Shown one piece after another: positions 22,645 to 31,434 of a DNA stretch of 32,402 nt; position 1 is the first letter of the stretch, and each line of letters starts with the position of its first letter. The notes beneath the pieces were generated by a model. It searched no databases. It saw nothing but the letters and a program-made list of their open reading frames with translations, and had not been told where the DNA came from. Both the position numbers and the translations under genes were made by a program. The stretch comes from DASVXQ01 sp046727955 (GTDB taxonomy: Bacteria; Actinomycetota; CALGFH01), in assembly GCA_046727955.1 (NCBI GenBank), contig JBKPDO010000056.1, positions 1 through 32,402 on the forward strand, in the 5' to 3' direction.

Positions 22645-22885
22645 CGGCCAGCCCCCTAGAGATCGCAGACAGCCTCATAGGGATATACGGGAACGACCGA
22701 GCAGGGGATTCGCGTTGGTCACGGACAGCGCACCTCGGGTCTCACCGAGGATCTGCTCGACCAGCGGCCAGAGGCGATGGGAGGCACTCTCGTCCTACCC
22801 GAGCTTCCACGCTAGCCAGGATCCGGCACCGGCTCACCTGGTTCACATAGGCTGGCAGGCCGACATGACCGAGCAGGAGGTGAGC

Positions 22886-23599
22886 GTGCTGCCCAGAGCC
22901 CGTGACGCGATGTTGGCGTTGCTGGCTGCCGCGGCCGGCAGCATCGATGCGTTGAGCTACCTGCGCCTGGGCAACGTGTTCACCGCGAACATGACCGGGA
23001 ATGCGGTCCTGCTCGGGATCGCGGCTGGTCAGCAGGCGGCCGCCCGGGTGCTCCACTCGGTGGCGGCGCTGGCCGGCTTCGGGCTCGGCGTGCTCGCCGG
23101 CGCCGCCCTGTGCGGTCGCGACCAACAGGCCGAGGCTGGCAGGTGGCCGCCCCGGGTGACCCTGGCGCTCGCTGTGGAGCTGGTCGCGCTGCTCGCCATG
23201 GCCGCCTGCTGGGCGCTCGCCGGCGAGGACCCGGCGGGTGGCGCCGAGTACGGCCTGGTCGGCGTCTCGGCGTTGGCGATGGGCGTGCAGAGCGCCGCGG
23301 TGCAGAGGTTTGGGGTCTCCGGCGTAGCGACCACTTATGTGACCGGGACCCTGACCGGCTTGTTGGGCGACCTCGTCCTCCCGGGCGCCTCGCGCGGGTC
23401 GCTGGTGCGGCGAGGCGGGGTGCTGCTGGCCCTGGTCGCCGGCGCGGCGGCCGGCGCCGCCGTGGTGGGCGTGGCCGGTGGCATGGCGGCCCTGATCCCG
23501 GTCGTGCTGGTCGCCGCCGTCGTGGCGGTGGCGGCGCTGCCCAGGCGACGGCGCGCGCGACCGGTATCCGAACCAACCGAGCCGAGGGGGGCTACATGA
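22886..23599 (+). CDS. DUF1275 (YoaK-type) membrane protein
   Basis: The product has about 237 residues with six or seven hydrophobic segments. The family motif is present: AAGSIDALSYLRLGNVFTAN then MTGNAVLLG. I chose GTG 22886 because AGGAGG ends 5 bases upstream; an ATG seven codons earlier (22865) has no good ribosome site. The family is widespread but its function is unknown. The stop overlaps the ATG of a tiny downstream frame (ATGA). Confidence 0.82.
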   Translation: MLPRARDAMLALLAAAAGSIDALSYLRLGNVFTANMTGNAVLLGIAAGQQAAARVLHSVAALAGFGLGVLAGAALCGRDQQAEAGRWPPRVTLALAVELVALLAMAACWALAGEDPAGGAEYGLVGVSALAMGVQSAAVQRFGVSGVATTYVTGTLTGLLGDLVLPGASRGSLVRRGGVLLALVAGAAAGAAVVGVAGGMAALIPVVLVAAVVAVAALPRRRRARPVSEPTEPRGAT

Positions 23600-23646
23600 T
23601 GAAGGCGGTCGTCTACGACGGCGATCCCGCCGGGGACCTCGCTTAG
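23596..23646 (+). pseudogene. 16-codon remnant of an alcohol dehydrogenase N-terminus
   Basis: MMKAVVYDGDPAGDLA then TAG. MKAVVYDG is the usual first strand of zinc-type medium-chain alcohol dehydrogenases, but nothing of the rest remains. GAGGGGGG lies just upstream and the ATG overlaps the DUF1275 stop, so it was probably the second gene of that operon. Confidence 0.4.
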
Positions 23647-23716
23647 GCTGCGTGCCGAGCGGCGCTATGCTGGTGGCGACCCGCTGCCGAGCAGACATCC
23701 GGCAAGGGGGAAACCG

Positions 23717-24610
23717 ATGGCACGCACGCAGGAGCCGGTTGCGGTACTCGGCATCGGCGCGATGGGCCACGGGATGGCGACCAGTGCGTTGCGTGCTGGC
23801 ATCCCGACGATCGTCTGGAACCGCGCGCCAGCGGCGACCCGGGACCTCGCCGGGCTCGGCGCGGAAGTCGCCGAGACCGCCGCCGACGCCGCGCGGCGAG
23901 CCGCGATCGTCGTCACGATGGTGACCGACACCGATGCCGTCATCTCTATCGCCCGCGACCAGGGCATGCTCGCCGCGCTGGCTCCGGGCGCGATCTGGGT
24001 GCAGATGAGCACGATCGGCGTGGCGGGGATCGAGCGCGTCGCGGCCATGGTGGAGGTCGAGCGTCCCGACGTGATGCTCCTCGACGCGCCGGTGTCGGGA
24101 AGCAGGGACCCTGCAGAGCAGGGCCAGCTGACGATCTTCGCGTCAGGGCCCGAGGGGGCCCGCTCGCGGGTTGCTGCCCTGTTCGACGCGCTCGGCCAGC
24201 GCACGGTCTGGGTCGGCGCGGTCGGGGCTGGATCGCGACTGAAGCTCGTGAACAACACCTTGGTCGCGTTCGCGGCGGAAGGGGTGGCCACCTCGGTGGC
24301 CCTTGCTCGTCGGTTGGGGCTTGAGACCGAGACGGTGGTGGACGCCCTCGGCGGCGGCCCGCTGGTGTCCCCTTGGCAGGCAGCCAAGCTGCAGCGGATC
24401 GCCAAGGGCGAGTTCTCGCCCCAATTCGCGCTGACGCTCGCGCTCAAGGACGTGCGCCTCGCCCTCCAGGCGGCCGACGACGACCGGTTCGCCGCCCTCG
24501 CGGGCCTGGCGGACGAATGGCAGCAGGTCGTCGATCAGGGGCTCGGCGACCAGGACCTCACCGTCGTGACGCGCGCGCTCGAGCAGCAGGGAGGAACGCC
24601 CCGACCCTGA
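23717..24610 (+). CDS. NAD(P)-dependent beta-hydroxyacid dehydrogenase
   Basis: The 297-residue protein has the Rossmann motif GIGAMGHGM (G12, G14, G17), the substrate-binding DAPVSGSRDPAEQG (123-136) and the catalytic Lys K176 in GSRLKLVNN with N180. This is the 3-hydroxyisobutyrate/tartronate-semialdehyde/6-phosphogluconate dehydrogenase-like superfamily. In the substrate loop the usual GG of DAPVSGG is GS, so the exact substrate cannot be named. The helical C-terminal domain is complete. AAGGGGG lies 6 bases before the ATG. Confidence 0.88.
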   Translation: MARTQEPVAVLGIGAMGHGMATSALRAGIPTIVWNRAPAATRDLAGLGAEVAETAADAARRAAIVVTMVTDTDAVISIARDQGMLAALAPGAIWVQMSTIGVAGIERVAAMVEVERPDVMLLDAPVSGSRDPAEQGQLTIFASGPEGARSRVAALFDALGQRTVWVGAVGAGSRLKLVNNTLVAFAAEGVATSVALARRLGLETETVVDALGGGPLVSPWQAAKLQRIAKGEFSPQFALTLALKDVRLALQAADDDRFAALAGLADEWQQVVDQGLGDQDLTVVTRALEQQGGTPRP

Positions 24611-24728
24611 TCGGCGACACGATGCTGTGCGAGCAGGCGGGTCCGAGGCAGCAGGAGCAATTCATCACGTCGGCGGCAACGCAACTGCTGGCCACCCTCC
24701 GGACGGCATGACCTGGCTTCACGAGCGG

Positions 24729-26489
24729 TCAGCCAGGCTGGGGGAGTGTGGCGGGCAGGGCGGCCCAGTTCGGCACGCCCAGCCCGCTCGCGGGGTCGTA
24801 GCCGACGGTGGCTTGGCAGCATCCGACCCCGGCGAGATCGTTGTTGCCCTGCGTGACGTCGAAGAAGGCCGAAGGCTGCGCCGCGGCCTTGTAGAGCCAG
24901 CCGTTGGCCAGCCCGACCCGGGGACGACCCGCCTTGCGCTCCGAGGCGGCTACCAGGGCGGTGGCCGCGGCGACAAACGGGGTCGAGCCGCTGGTCCCGC
25001 CGACGGTCTGCAGCGTGGAGCTAATGACGTCGGGCCAGCCGGGCACGACATCGGCCAGCGCGCTGACATCGGGGACAGCGCGGTGGTTCTGCGCGTTCGC
25101 GCCGTCCTGGTACGTCGGCCGCGGTTGCAGGCGGGTCACCCCGCCGCCGCCGGCCCCACTGACACCGAACACCGAATCGTTCCACACCGTCTCGGCGACG
25201 CGGGTGTTTCCCGGGCCGAGGGTGAGCCGGGTGCCGCCCACCGCGGTGACGAAGGGAGACACCGCCGGATACGACAACGTGGTCCCGGGCACGCTCGTCC
25301 CACAGGTGGTCGATCCGGCGTCGCCCGCCGCCACGAACGAGGACACGCCGGTGAGCGCCGTCACCGCCAGGACGGCGTTGATCACGGAGGTGTACCCGGG
25401 AGCGCCGCGGTTCTCGGCGAACGCGCAGCCGCCGAAGGACAGCGAGATGACGTCGGGGACGCCGCGACCATCGCCCAGCGCCCGACTGAACCCGTCAAGG
25501 AGGCCGGCGAGGGTGGTTTGCACCAGGCGTACCTGCGCCCCGGGGGCCACCGCCGCCACGGTCTGCAGATCCAGGGACGTCTCGTCGTCGGCGTGGGCGA
25601 TCGCGGCGGCGACACCGTCACCCTGGGTCTGGGTCACCTTGGGCGCGGTGTATCCGAAGCATTGCCCCGCGAGCTTGAGGTCGTTGGGTAGCCAGCCGCC
25701 GCCCAGGTCCAAGACCGTGATCACCGGTGTGCCGGACGCGTGGGCTCGCAGCGTGTCGACGCCGTAGGCGGTCTGCACCTGCTGCTGGGTGTAGACGCGG
25801 CGCTGCTGCAGCAGCGGAGCCGAGCAGTCGGCGACCAGTGGGGTGCCGGTGTTGACCGGAAACGGCTGGGCCGCCTTCGAAGGACTCGCGGTGCTGGCGG
25901 AACCCGGACTCGGCGTGGGACGGTTCCCGCTGGGCGGACGGTTCCCCTCGGCGGTGGGGTCGTAGACCAGGCTCTGTGGCAGCAGCAGACTGGTGCCCGT
26001 GGGTTGCAGCGCGGCGGGCGTCTGGGCGGGGAGGCCGTAGGTGATGAATGGGCTGGCCGCCGTGGCGGCCTGCTTGGCCAGCGGGGTGCCCAAGGCCGTC
26101 TGCCACTGCTGGGTCGAGCCGATCACGCGCCCGAACAACCTGGTGGGGTCCGCCGCGAACTGCAGGCCGAGGGTTCTGATCGATTTGGCGACGGTGTTGA
26201 TCTGCGCGTCCGTGGCGCCGAACTGACGCGCGGCCTTGTCCAGGGAGCTGAAGTGGCGGTAGTCCGATGATCCCGGTGTTGCCACCTTGGCTACTGCTTC
26301 GCTGAGCCCGGTCATGGAGCTCGGGAGCGACAGGTAGAAGGTGACCTCGCCGGCCTTGGGCACCGGCAGCGACACCGGCAGCGACACCGGCAGCGACACC
26401 GGCGCCCGAGCGCTCCTGGAGGTGCATCCGGATACCAGCAGGGATACGACGACCAGGGCGGCAACGGCACAGCCACCACGAAAGCGCAT
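24729..26489 (-). CDS. S53 (sedolisin/kumamolisin) peptidase, lipoprotein
   Basis: The 586-residue preproprotein has a lipobox LLVSGC with C22 as the lipidated Cys, so the enzyme should be anchored outside the membrane. Residues about 45-215 are the pro-kumamolisin activation domain (SSDYRHFSSLDKAARQFGAT). The catalytic residues fit: E303 and D307 (DDETSLDLQT), oxyanion D390 (AAGDAGSTTC) and S500 (GGTSGSTPF). The C-terminal Ca2+-site segments FFDVTQGNND and YDPASGLGVPNW are present. Sedolisins are acid-active endopeptidases that self-process. A short VSLP repeat follows the lipobox. The ribosome site at ATG 26489 is weak. It is intact and monocistronic. Confidence 0.9.
   Translation of the reverse strand: MRFRGGCAVAALVVVSLLVSGCTSRSARAPVSLPVSLPVSLPVPKAGEVTFYLSLPSSMTGLSEAVAKVATPGSSDYRHFSSLDKAARQFGATDAQINTVAKSIRTLGLQFAADPTRLFGRVIGSTQQWQTALGTPLAKQAATAASPFITYGLPAQTPAALQPTGTSLLLPQSLVYDPTAEGNRPPSGNRPTPSPGSASTASPSKAAQPFPVNTGTPLVADCSAPLLQQRRVYTQQQVQTAYGVDTLRAHASGTPVITVLDLGGGWLPNDLKLAGQCFGYTAPKVTQTQGDGVAAAIAHADDETSLDLQTVAAVAPGAQVRLVQTTLAGLLDGFSRALGDGRGVPDVISLSFGGCAFAENRGAPGYTSVINAVLAVTALTGVSSFVAAGDAGSTTCGTSVPGTTLSYPAVSPFVTAVGGTRLTLGPGNTRVAETVWNDSVFGVSGAGGGGVTRLQPRPTYQDGANAQNHRAVPDVSALADVVPGWPDVISSTLQTVGGTSGSTPFVAAATALVAASERKAGRPRVGLANGWLYKAAAQPSAFFDVTQGNNDLAGVGCCQATVGYDPASGLGVPNWAALPATLPQPG
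26361..26402. repeat. 12-bp tandem repeat in the S53 gene
   Basis: CACCGGCAGCGA occurs three times plus a partial unit. In the peptidase it encodes VSLP repeats in the linker between the lipid anchor and the propeptide, where length variation would be tolerated. Confidence 0.8.
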
Positions 26490-26947
26490 CCAGAGAAAGT
26501 ACCAACCCGGCCAGGCACCCTCAATGGGCGATCGCCCCGGCGCGGGTCAACACCCCAGCGCGGGCCGGGTTGTGGATGTCGACGCTGGTTAGATTGGCCA
26601 CGGCATCGATCGGAATCAGCCGGCAGGTCCCTTCATCTGCGGGACTCGATGCTGGCTCTCGCGTCGTAGACGGCACTTACCCAGCCGGTGCACAAGCAGG
26701 CCTACTGTGGCAGCGATGCCGAGCGGCTCACCCGCTATCATGCTCGGTTTGACCGAGTCCTCACATGCGACCGTCACTGGCATGACGCGATGGGGGACGC
26801 CGTGGTTGGAGGGTGTATGGAAGCTTGGCGTCGTGGTGTGAGCCGGGAGGTGATGGGTGCAGGGCGTCCAAAGGGCTAGTCTGGCGAGCGCGTGCGGTCC
26901 GCGGAGCGGCTGGCCCGGGCCGGCCGGAGACCAGGAGGAAGGTGTGT
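26490..26947. other. 458-base divergent intergenic region
   Basis: It lies between the S53 gene (leftward) and the GerW-like operon (rightward) and should hold both promoters. A TATCAT hexamer near 26737 is a possible -10 for the rightward operon, without a good -35. A frame reading CDRHWHDAMGDAVVGGC (about 26765) is not recognised. Confidence 0.4.
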
Positions 26948-27238
26948 ATGCGGTCAGTCATGGACATGCTCAGGGCGCGCGAGGTGTCGGCCGCGCCGGT
27001 GACGGTGGACGGCGTCACCGTGACGCCCCAGTCGCGAGCGCTGGTGGTCCGCCTGCCGAAGGGCGGGTTGGTCTGGCACCGCCCGACCGCCGTGCTGGTG
27101 GAGCGGGACGGACAGGCGCGCCGCCTCCCGATCGTGGACCTCACCCGCATCCTGCAGGTGGGCCTGCTGGGTCTCGCGGCGCTGACCGCCAGCATCAGCC
27201 TGCTCGGGTTCCGACGCCGGACGGGGGTGGCAGCATGA
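26948..27238 (+). CDS. Small membrane-anchored protein upstream of GerW-like gene
   Basis: The 96-residue protein begins MRSVMDMLRAREVSAAPVTV. Its first 65 residues are a soluble beta-rich part (VTVDGVTVTPQSRALVVRLP, TAVLVERDGQARRLPIVD) and residues about 68-88 form one membrane segment (ILQVGLLGLAALTASISLLG), ending in RRR, so the N-terminus is probably outside or the protein is C-tail anchored. AGGAGG lies 9 bases before ATG 26948. The stop overlaps the start of the GerW-like gene (ATGA), so the products probably work together. Family not recognised. Confidence 0.7.
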   Translation: MRSVMDMLRAREVSAAPVTVDGVTVTPQSRALVVRLPKGGLVWHRPTAVLVERDGQARRLPIVDLTRILQVGLLGLAALTASISLLGFRRRTGVAA

Positions 27239-27729
27239 CCGACACCGGCGACGCCTCGCCGGACGAGGCCGCCTCGCCGGACGAGGCCGCCTCGCTCGCC
27301 GACAGGGCCGGGGAGCAGGCGCCGAAGATGCTGGAGAAGGTTTTCGCGGCCGCCCAGCCGGGCGCCGTCTTCGGCCAGCCGGTCGAGGCCGGCGGCTACA
27401 CCCTGATCATGGCTGCGGAGGTGACCTCTGGTGGCGGCTTCGGCGTGGGGCTGGGCCGCGGTCCGGCGCCCAAGCCGGCCGCGAGGCGATCGCCGCCCGG
27501 GGAGGCGGCGCCGCCCGCGGGCAGGCAGTCCATCGGGGGAGGCGGTTTTGGCGGGGGTGGCGGGTCGATGGGGCGGCCGGTGGCGATCGTCGCCATCGGC
27601 CCCAGCGGCGTGAGGGTCAGGCCGGTGGTGGACGTCACCAAGGTCGCCCTGGCCGCGCTGACCGCCTCGGCGGCCATGCTCGGGCTGCGACGCGCGATGC
27701 GCAGGGCACGCAAGGGCAGAGCTAACTGA
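27235..27729 (+). CDS. GerW/YtfJ-like protein
   Basis: The 164-residue protein has an acidic N-terminus with a duplicated SPDEAA, then KVFAAAQPGAVFGQPVEAGG, IMAAEVTSGGGFGVGLGRG, a Gly-rich stretch (GGGGFGGGGGSMG), VAIVAIGPSGVRVRPVVDVT and a hydrophobic end ALAALTASAAMLGLRR. The order matches the GerW family (YtfJ in Bacillus, needed for spore germination), which is also common in actinobacteria that do not form endospores, where its role is unknown. It is translationally coupled to the preceding gene. The C-terminal hydrophobic helix resembles that of its neighbour. Confidence 0.75.
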   Translation: MTDTGDASPDEAASPDEAASLADRAGEQAPKMLEKVFAAAQPGAVFGQPVEAGGYTLIMAAEVTSGGGFGVGLGRGPAPKPAARRSPPGEAAPPAGRQSIGGGGFGGGGGSMGRPVAIVAIGPSGVRVRPVVDVTKVALAALTASAAMLGLRRAMRRARKGRAN

Positions 27730-27915
27730 AGGCTCCGGCGCGGCTGCCCGATCCTGCATCCGCTGTGGCCGATCCGCCCGGGTGCGACGGTCCCGCCCGC
27801 TTGCCCCGGTTTGGGCAGCGGCTTGTGCGGGGACGAGAACTACTTTGGAAGGCTCACGCGAGCGGAAACGCGGGTGGCTCAACCACAGAGCCACTCCAAC
27901 ACCGCTGGAGGCATC

Positions 27916-28332
27916 ATGGCCGCACTGTTCCTGGTGCTCGCGGTGGCCGACGCCGTGCTAATAGGCGACGCCGTCCTCGCCAACACCAGCGCCACCTCAG
28001 TCTCCGTCTTCGACCACTCGATTACCGGCTTCACCCACGGCCAACTGCTGCTGCTCGCCGCCGGGCTCGGCCTGCTGGGTGCGCTGCTGCTGGGGCTAGC
28101 CTGGCGCTCGTCGAGCGCACGGCGCGCCAAGCGTGGGGCGCTGCGGGCGGCACGCCGCGACCTGGAGGGCAGGGTCGCCGAACTCGAGCATGAGAACGCC
28201 ACCCTCCGCCAGGAGCGGGAGCGCCTCGGCCGGCTGGCGGAGCTGCGCGAGGCGTCCAGCCAGGCACAGGCACAGGCGCAAGGCAGGGCCCGGGAGCGGG
28301 CCAGCCAACCGCCGGTCGACGCGCACGCGTAG
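27916..28332 (+). CDS. Two-TM membrane protein with coiled coil
   Basis: The 138-residue protein has membrane segments at residues about 1-22 (AALFLVLAVADAVLIGDAVL) and 42-64 (QLLLLAAGLGLLGALLLGLA), then a cytosolic coiled coil (LEGRVAELEHENATLRQERE) and an Ala/Gln-rich tail. The layout resembles LapA-domain proteins. GGAGG lies 4 bases before ATG 27916. No family member with known function comes to mind. Confidence 0.65.
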   Translation: MAALFLVLAVADAVLIGDAVLANTSATSVSVFDHSITGFTHGQLLLLAAGLGLLGALLLGLAWRSSSARRAKRGALRAARRDLEGRVAELEHENATLRQERERLGRLAELREASSQAQAQAQGRARERASQPPVDAHA

Positions 28333-28551
28333 GCCGCGGCAGGGTGCGTACCGGACGTCCAGGCAGCGGCACCGCGGTCGACAACGCGCCCGCCGTCGTC
28401 GCTTCGCGTCGCCAAGCGGGCCCGGACCCTGCCCGTCAGGCGCCTCTGCCCGGAAGTCGGAGGGCGCGCGATCGGGTCTGCCACGGCCGCTGGTTCGCGC
28501 CTGCCATGGGGCTCCGGGGCATTGCTGCCGAAACGCAGGTAGGGGGCAGTC

Positions 28552-28977
28552 ATGCAGATCTCGTTTGCCGCCTCGCCGACCTGCCTTGCCAGGCTTCGGC
28601 GTGCGGTCCGAACCAGCTTGCAGGAAGTGCCAGGTGCCATCCCGGGTGAGGTCGTCGACGAGGTGGTTCTGGCCGTCAGCGAGGCCGCCACCAACGCCAT
28701 CCTGTTTGGGTCCGGCGGCGCGCAGCCGGTCACGGTGACCGTCAGGGTCGGTGGCGGCTGGATCGAGGCGACCATCCGCGACCGGGGCCGCCCCGTCGCC
28801 CCACGCACGGCTCCCGTGATGAGCCTTCGCGGGCGTGGGCTGTGGCTGATCGGCCAGCTGGTCGACGAGTTGCGCCTTGTCAAGGCCCGCCCAGGGACGC
28901 TGGTAGTCCTTCGCCGGTGCATCGACGACCCCGCCGTCGGCGGGTTGCCCAATGGCCCGGCGGCCGTCAAGGGGTGA
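28552..28977 (+). CDS. RsbW-like ATP-binding (GHKL) protein
   Basis: The 141-residue protein is a single HATPase domain. The N box is LAVSEAATNAI (E44, N48), the G1 box IRDRGRPV (D77, G79) and the G2 box SLRGRGLWLI. Such solitary domains are typically anti-sigma kinases or partner-switching regulators (RsbW/SpoIIAB-like) and act in the cytosol by phosphorylating an STAS antagonist. No STAS or sigma-factor gene is adjacent in the window, so the partner must be elsewhere. AGGGGG precedes ATG 28552. Confidence 0.85.
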   Translation: MQISFAASPTCLARLRRAVRTSLQEVPGAIPGEVVDEVVLAVSEAATNAILFGSGGAQPVTVTVRVGGGWIEATIRDRGRPVAPRTAPVMSLRGRGLWLIGQLVDELRLVKARPGTLVVLRRCIDDPAVGGLPNGPAAVKG

Positions 28978-29234
28978 CGATCCGCGGCACCCGCCCCCGA
29001 CGCTGCCGGAGCGGGTAGTCATGCGGCAATGCGGACGCCTGGGTTACGTAACAGCCCGTTGCGGAAACGCCGTCGGTGCTCAGCCGGCGTGCTCGTTCTG
29101 ATTGACGATCGCGACCGGGTCGAGTCCGGTTCGCGTCTGCCGCGACGCTCGCCTGTCGCCATGCCGTGACCGGCTCCCACCAGGCTATTGCCTAGGACCC
29201 GCAGGGGTCGTGCTTCATCCGGGGGGAGGTCGCC

Positions 29235-29843
29235 ATGCGACCAGTCCGCATCATCGCCGCCGTCGTGCTCACCGCCGCCGTCGCCGCTACCGGTTCCTAC
29301 ATCGCCCGCTCCACCGCCCACCCGTCCGCGGCGCCGGCCCCGCCGATAACCGCAGCGCCACCCACGAGCCTAGCGCCCAAGCAGCCCGTCCCCAGTACCC
29401 AGCCGCCAAACCGCCCCACCGATTCGGACGTGTCGGTGGCCTATGTGCCGCGTCCGGTGCTGGCCGACGGCCGCTACGACGCGTATGTCCGCACGGTCGA
29501 CCCCGGTCGGAACCGGCTGGTGGTGGACCTGGTCCAGGTCTTCCACGACCAGGCGGCCGTGGACGCGGCCATCGCCGACGGCAAGCCACGCGACCAGGCG
29601 CAGTACCTGAGCGTCTGGGTCCGCAACCAGAACCCGCGGCTGCGGACCCTGCCGCTGGCCCGTGACCTGCGCCTGGACCTGCGCGGTGGTGACTGTGAGG
29701 TGCCCACCAGCCAGCAGCTGGCCAAGCTGGCCGCCGACGCCCGCCTCATGAACGGCGCCGTCTACACCTACTACTTCACCCTGACCGTCGCCGGCGGCGC
29801 CGTGCACCGAGTCCAGGAGTTCCTGGCGATCAACGCGTGCTGA
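29235..29843 (+). CDS. Secreted protein of unknown function
   Basis: The 202-residue product begins MRPVRIIAAVVLTAAVAATG, a signal peptide or anchor, then a Pro/Ala/Thr-rich linker (about 30-65) and a globular part (YDAYVRTVDPGRNRLVVDLV, YLSVWVRNQNPRLRTLPLA, VYTYYFTLTVAGGAVHRVQE). Two Cys, one near residue 154 and one at the C-terminus, could form a disulfide. GGGGGAGG lies 6 bases before the ATG. I do not recognise a family. Confidence 0.7.
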   Translation: MRPVRIIAAVVLTAAVAATGSYIARSTAHPSAAPAPPITAAPPTSLAPKQPVPSTQPPNRPTDSDVSVAYVPRPVLADGRYDAYVRTVDPGRNRLVVDLVQVFHDQAAVDAAIADGKPRDQAQYLSVWVRNQNPRLRTLPLARDLRLDLRGGDCEVPTSQQLAKLAADARLMNGAVYTYYFTLTVAGGAVHRVQEFLAINAC

Positions 29844-29927
29844 GCGGTCTGGCAAGCGGAGCCCGGCGGCCTGGCCCACGGAGGGCTGTCCGACGTTCCG
29901 CTACGACCCCTTGGACGTCCGATCCGG

Positions 29928-30600
29928 CTATCCGGTGGTGGCTGACCAGACGTCGGTGTTGCCGAAGGTCGCCGGGCAGTCGGCCAGCGGCCATGGCGCG
30001 GGCAGGACCGGCTCGCCGGCCGCAAGCGACCGGGCGCGCCAGTCCTGCACCGCCGGGCACACCGCGGGCGTTGCGGGCGTCAAGCCACACCCCCACGCCG
30101 TAGTCACGGCTGGCGGCCGCGTAGACGTAGTCGCCGATGCGCTCCTCCCGCAGCCGATGGCCCGGATAGCTGGCGCGCAGGTCCCCGAACGGGCCGTCGT
30201 ACAGCGGCGCCCACGTGCCGGGACCGTCGGCATCGACCGGCGCGCTGAGGAACACCCCGTGGTAGGGGCGGGGCGAGCTCACGTCGTCGCCGCGCCAGGG
30301 CGAGGTGACGGCCTCGTAGACGACGTAGGCACGGTCGCCGCCGGGCGAGATCGCCGGCGCGGCATAGATCGGCCGATCACCCGGCAGGGAGACCGGCGTC
30401 GGTCCGTGCCAGGACACGGCCCCGTCCGCCGACCAGGCGATGCGGGTCTGCTCCTGGTTGAGGCCGGCGCTGGCGTCTGCCCAGGCATCGATGATCAGGT
30501 TGGTCGCGCCGGCACCGGTCGGCGCGCCATTGGCGATATCGACGCTCGGCGAGGCGCCCAGGTCGGCCGATTGGGTCGAAGTGGCCAGGACACACGTCCA
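29928..30600 (-). pseudogene. BNR/sialidase-like protein, 3' part with frameshift
   Basis: The frame reads NLIIDAWADASAGLNQEQTR, IAWSADGAVSWHGPTPVSLP, YAAPAISPGGDRAYVVYEAV and DYGVGVWLDARNA, then shifts by one base near 30065 to AVCPAVQDWRARSLAAGEP and ends NTDVWSATTG, TAG at 29928. WSADGAVSW is an Asp-box variant. No start codon or signal peptide precedes it, and a TAA lies in frame near 30640. It is a truncated, broken relative of the intact propeller gene at 18685. Confidence 0.6.
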
Positions 30601-30714
30601 CGGTCTAAGAGAACGAACCGTCTCGCTTCGCCGTTACTCGGATCAACCAACTGGGCCAAAGAGCCAGCCGGCATGCCATTCTTGGCAGCCGACCTTGATT
30701 ACTTGACGGCAAGC

Positions 30715-31434
30715 CTACGAGGTCAACTGCTCTGTTTCCTCGGCGGGTCGAAGCAGCCATCGGTAGCCGATGCCCGGGTCGGTGGCGATTATCCTGGGTC
30801 GGCTCGGGTCCTTTTCGATCTTGCGGCGGAGCTGGCTGACGAACACCCGCAGGACATCGACGTCGCCGGCGTACCCGGACCCCCAGACGCGGTCTAGCAA
30901 CCAGTTGTGCGTGAGCAGCTTGCCCGGATGCCTGGCCAGCTCCTCCAGCAGGGACCACTCGGTCTTCGTCAGCCTGACCGCCTCGCCCGATCGAATGACG
31001 TGGTGGGTCCCAAGATCGATCTCGAGGTCATCTGCGCGGAAGCGGCCCGCCGCCGGCGTTCCCGGCGCACCGGCCCTTCGAAGCAAGGCGCGAACGCGCG
31101 CCATCAGCTCGTCAGTGCCGAACGGTTTGGTGAGGTAGTCGTCGGCGCCCAGGTCCAGCGCGGCCACCTTGTCGGCCTCCTCCTCCCGGACCGAGAGCAC
31201 CAGGATGGGAACCTGGCTCCAGGCCCTGAGCTGGCGGCAGACGGCCAGCCCGTCGACCACCGGCATGTTCAGGTCGAGCACCACCAGGTCAGGATCGAAC
31301 CGACGCGCTGCCGCAAGCGCCGTCTCGCCGTCTGCGGCGGCCTCGACGAGGTAGTCGCGGGCGCTGAGCGCCCGCCCGACCGCTCGGCGGATCTCCTCCT
31401 CGTCGTCGACGACCAGGATGCGACCCTTCCTCAT
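30715..31434 (-). CDS. kdpE: KdpE-like response regulator (OmpR family)
   Basis: The 239-residue protein has a receiver domain with D10/D11, phospho-acceptor D54 (VVLDLNMP), S81 and K103 (LTKPFG). The C-terminal winged helix contains VRLTKTEWSLLEELARHPGK and DVDVLRVFVSQLRRKIEKDP. The segment LSVREEEADKVAALDLGADD is characteristic of KdpE, which activates the high-affinity K+ ATPase genes kdpFABC. The start overlaps the end of the kinase gene by 4 bases (ATGA). No kdpFABC is visible in the window, so the target is not proved. Confidence 0.85.
   Translation of the reverse strand: MRKGRILVVDDEEEIRRAVGRALSARDYLVEAAADGETALAAARRFDPDLVVLDLNMPVVDGLAVCRQLRAWSQVPILVLSVREEEADKVAALDLGADDYLTKPFGTDELMARVRALLRRAGAPGTPAAGRFRADDLEIDLGTHHVIRSGEAVRLTKTEWSLLEELARHPGKLLTHNWLLDRVWGSGYAGDVDVLRVFVSQLRRKIEKDPSRPRIIATDPGIGYRWLLRPAEETEQLTS

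Noticed and set aside
29043..29052. GTTACGTAAC palindrome upstream of the secreted protein
   Set aside because: A 10-base palindrome can occur by chance, it is 183 bases from the gene, and no second site or promoter element supports it.
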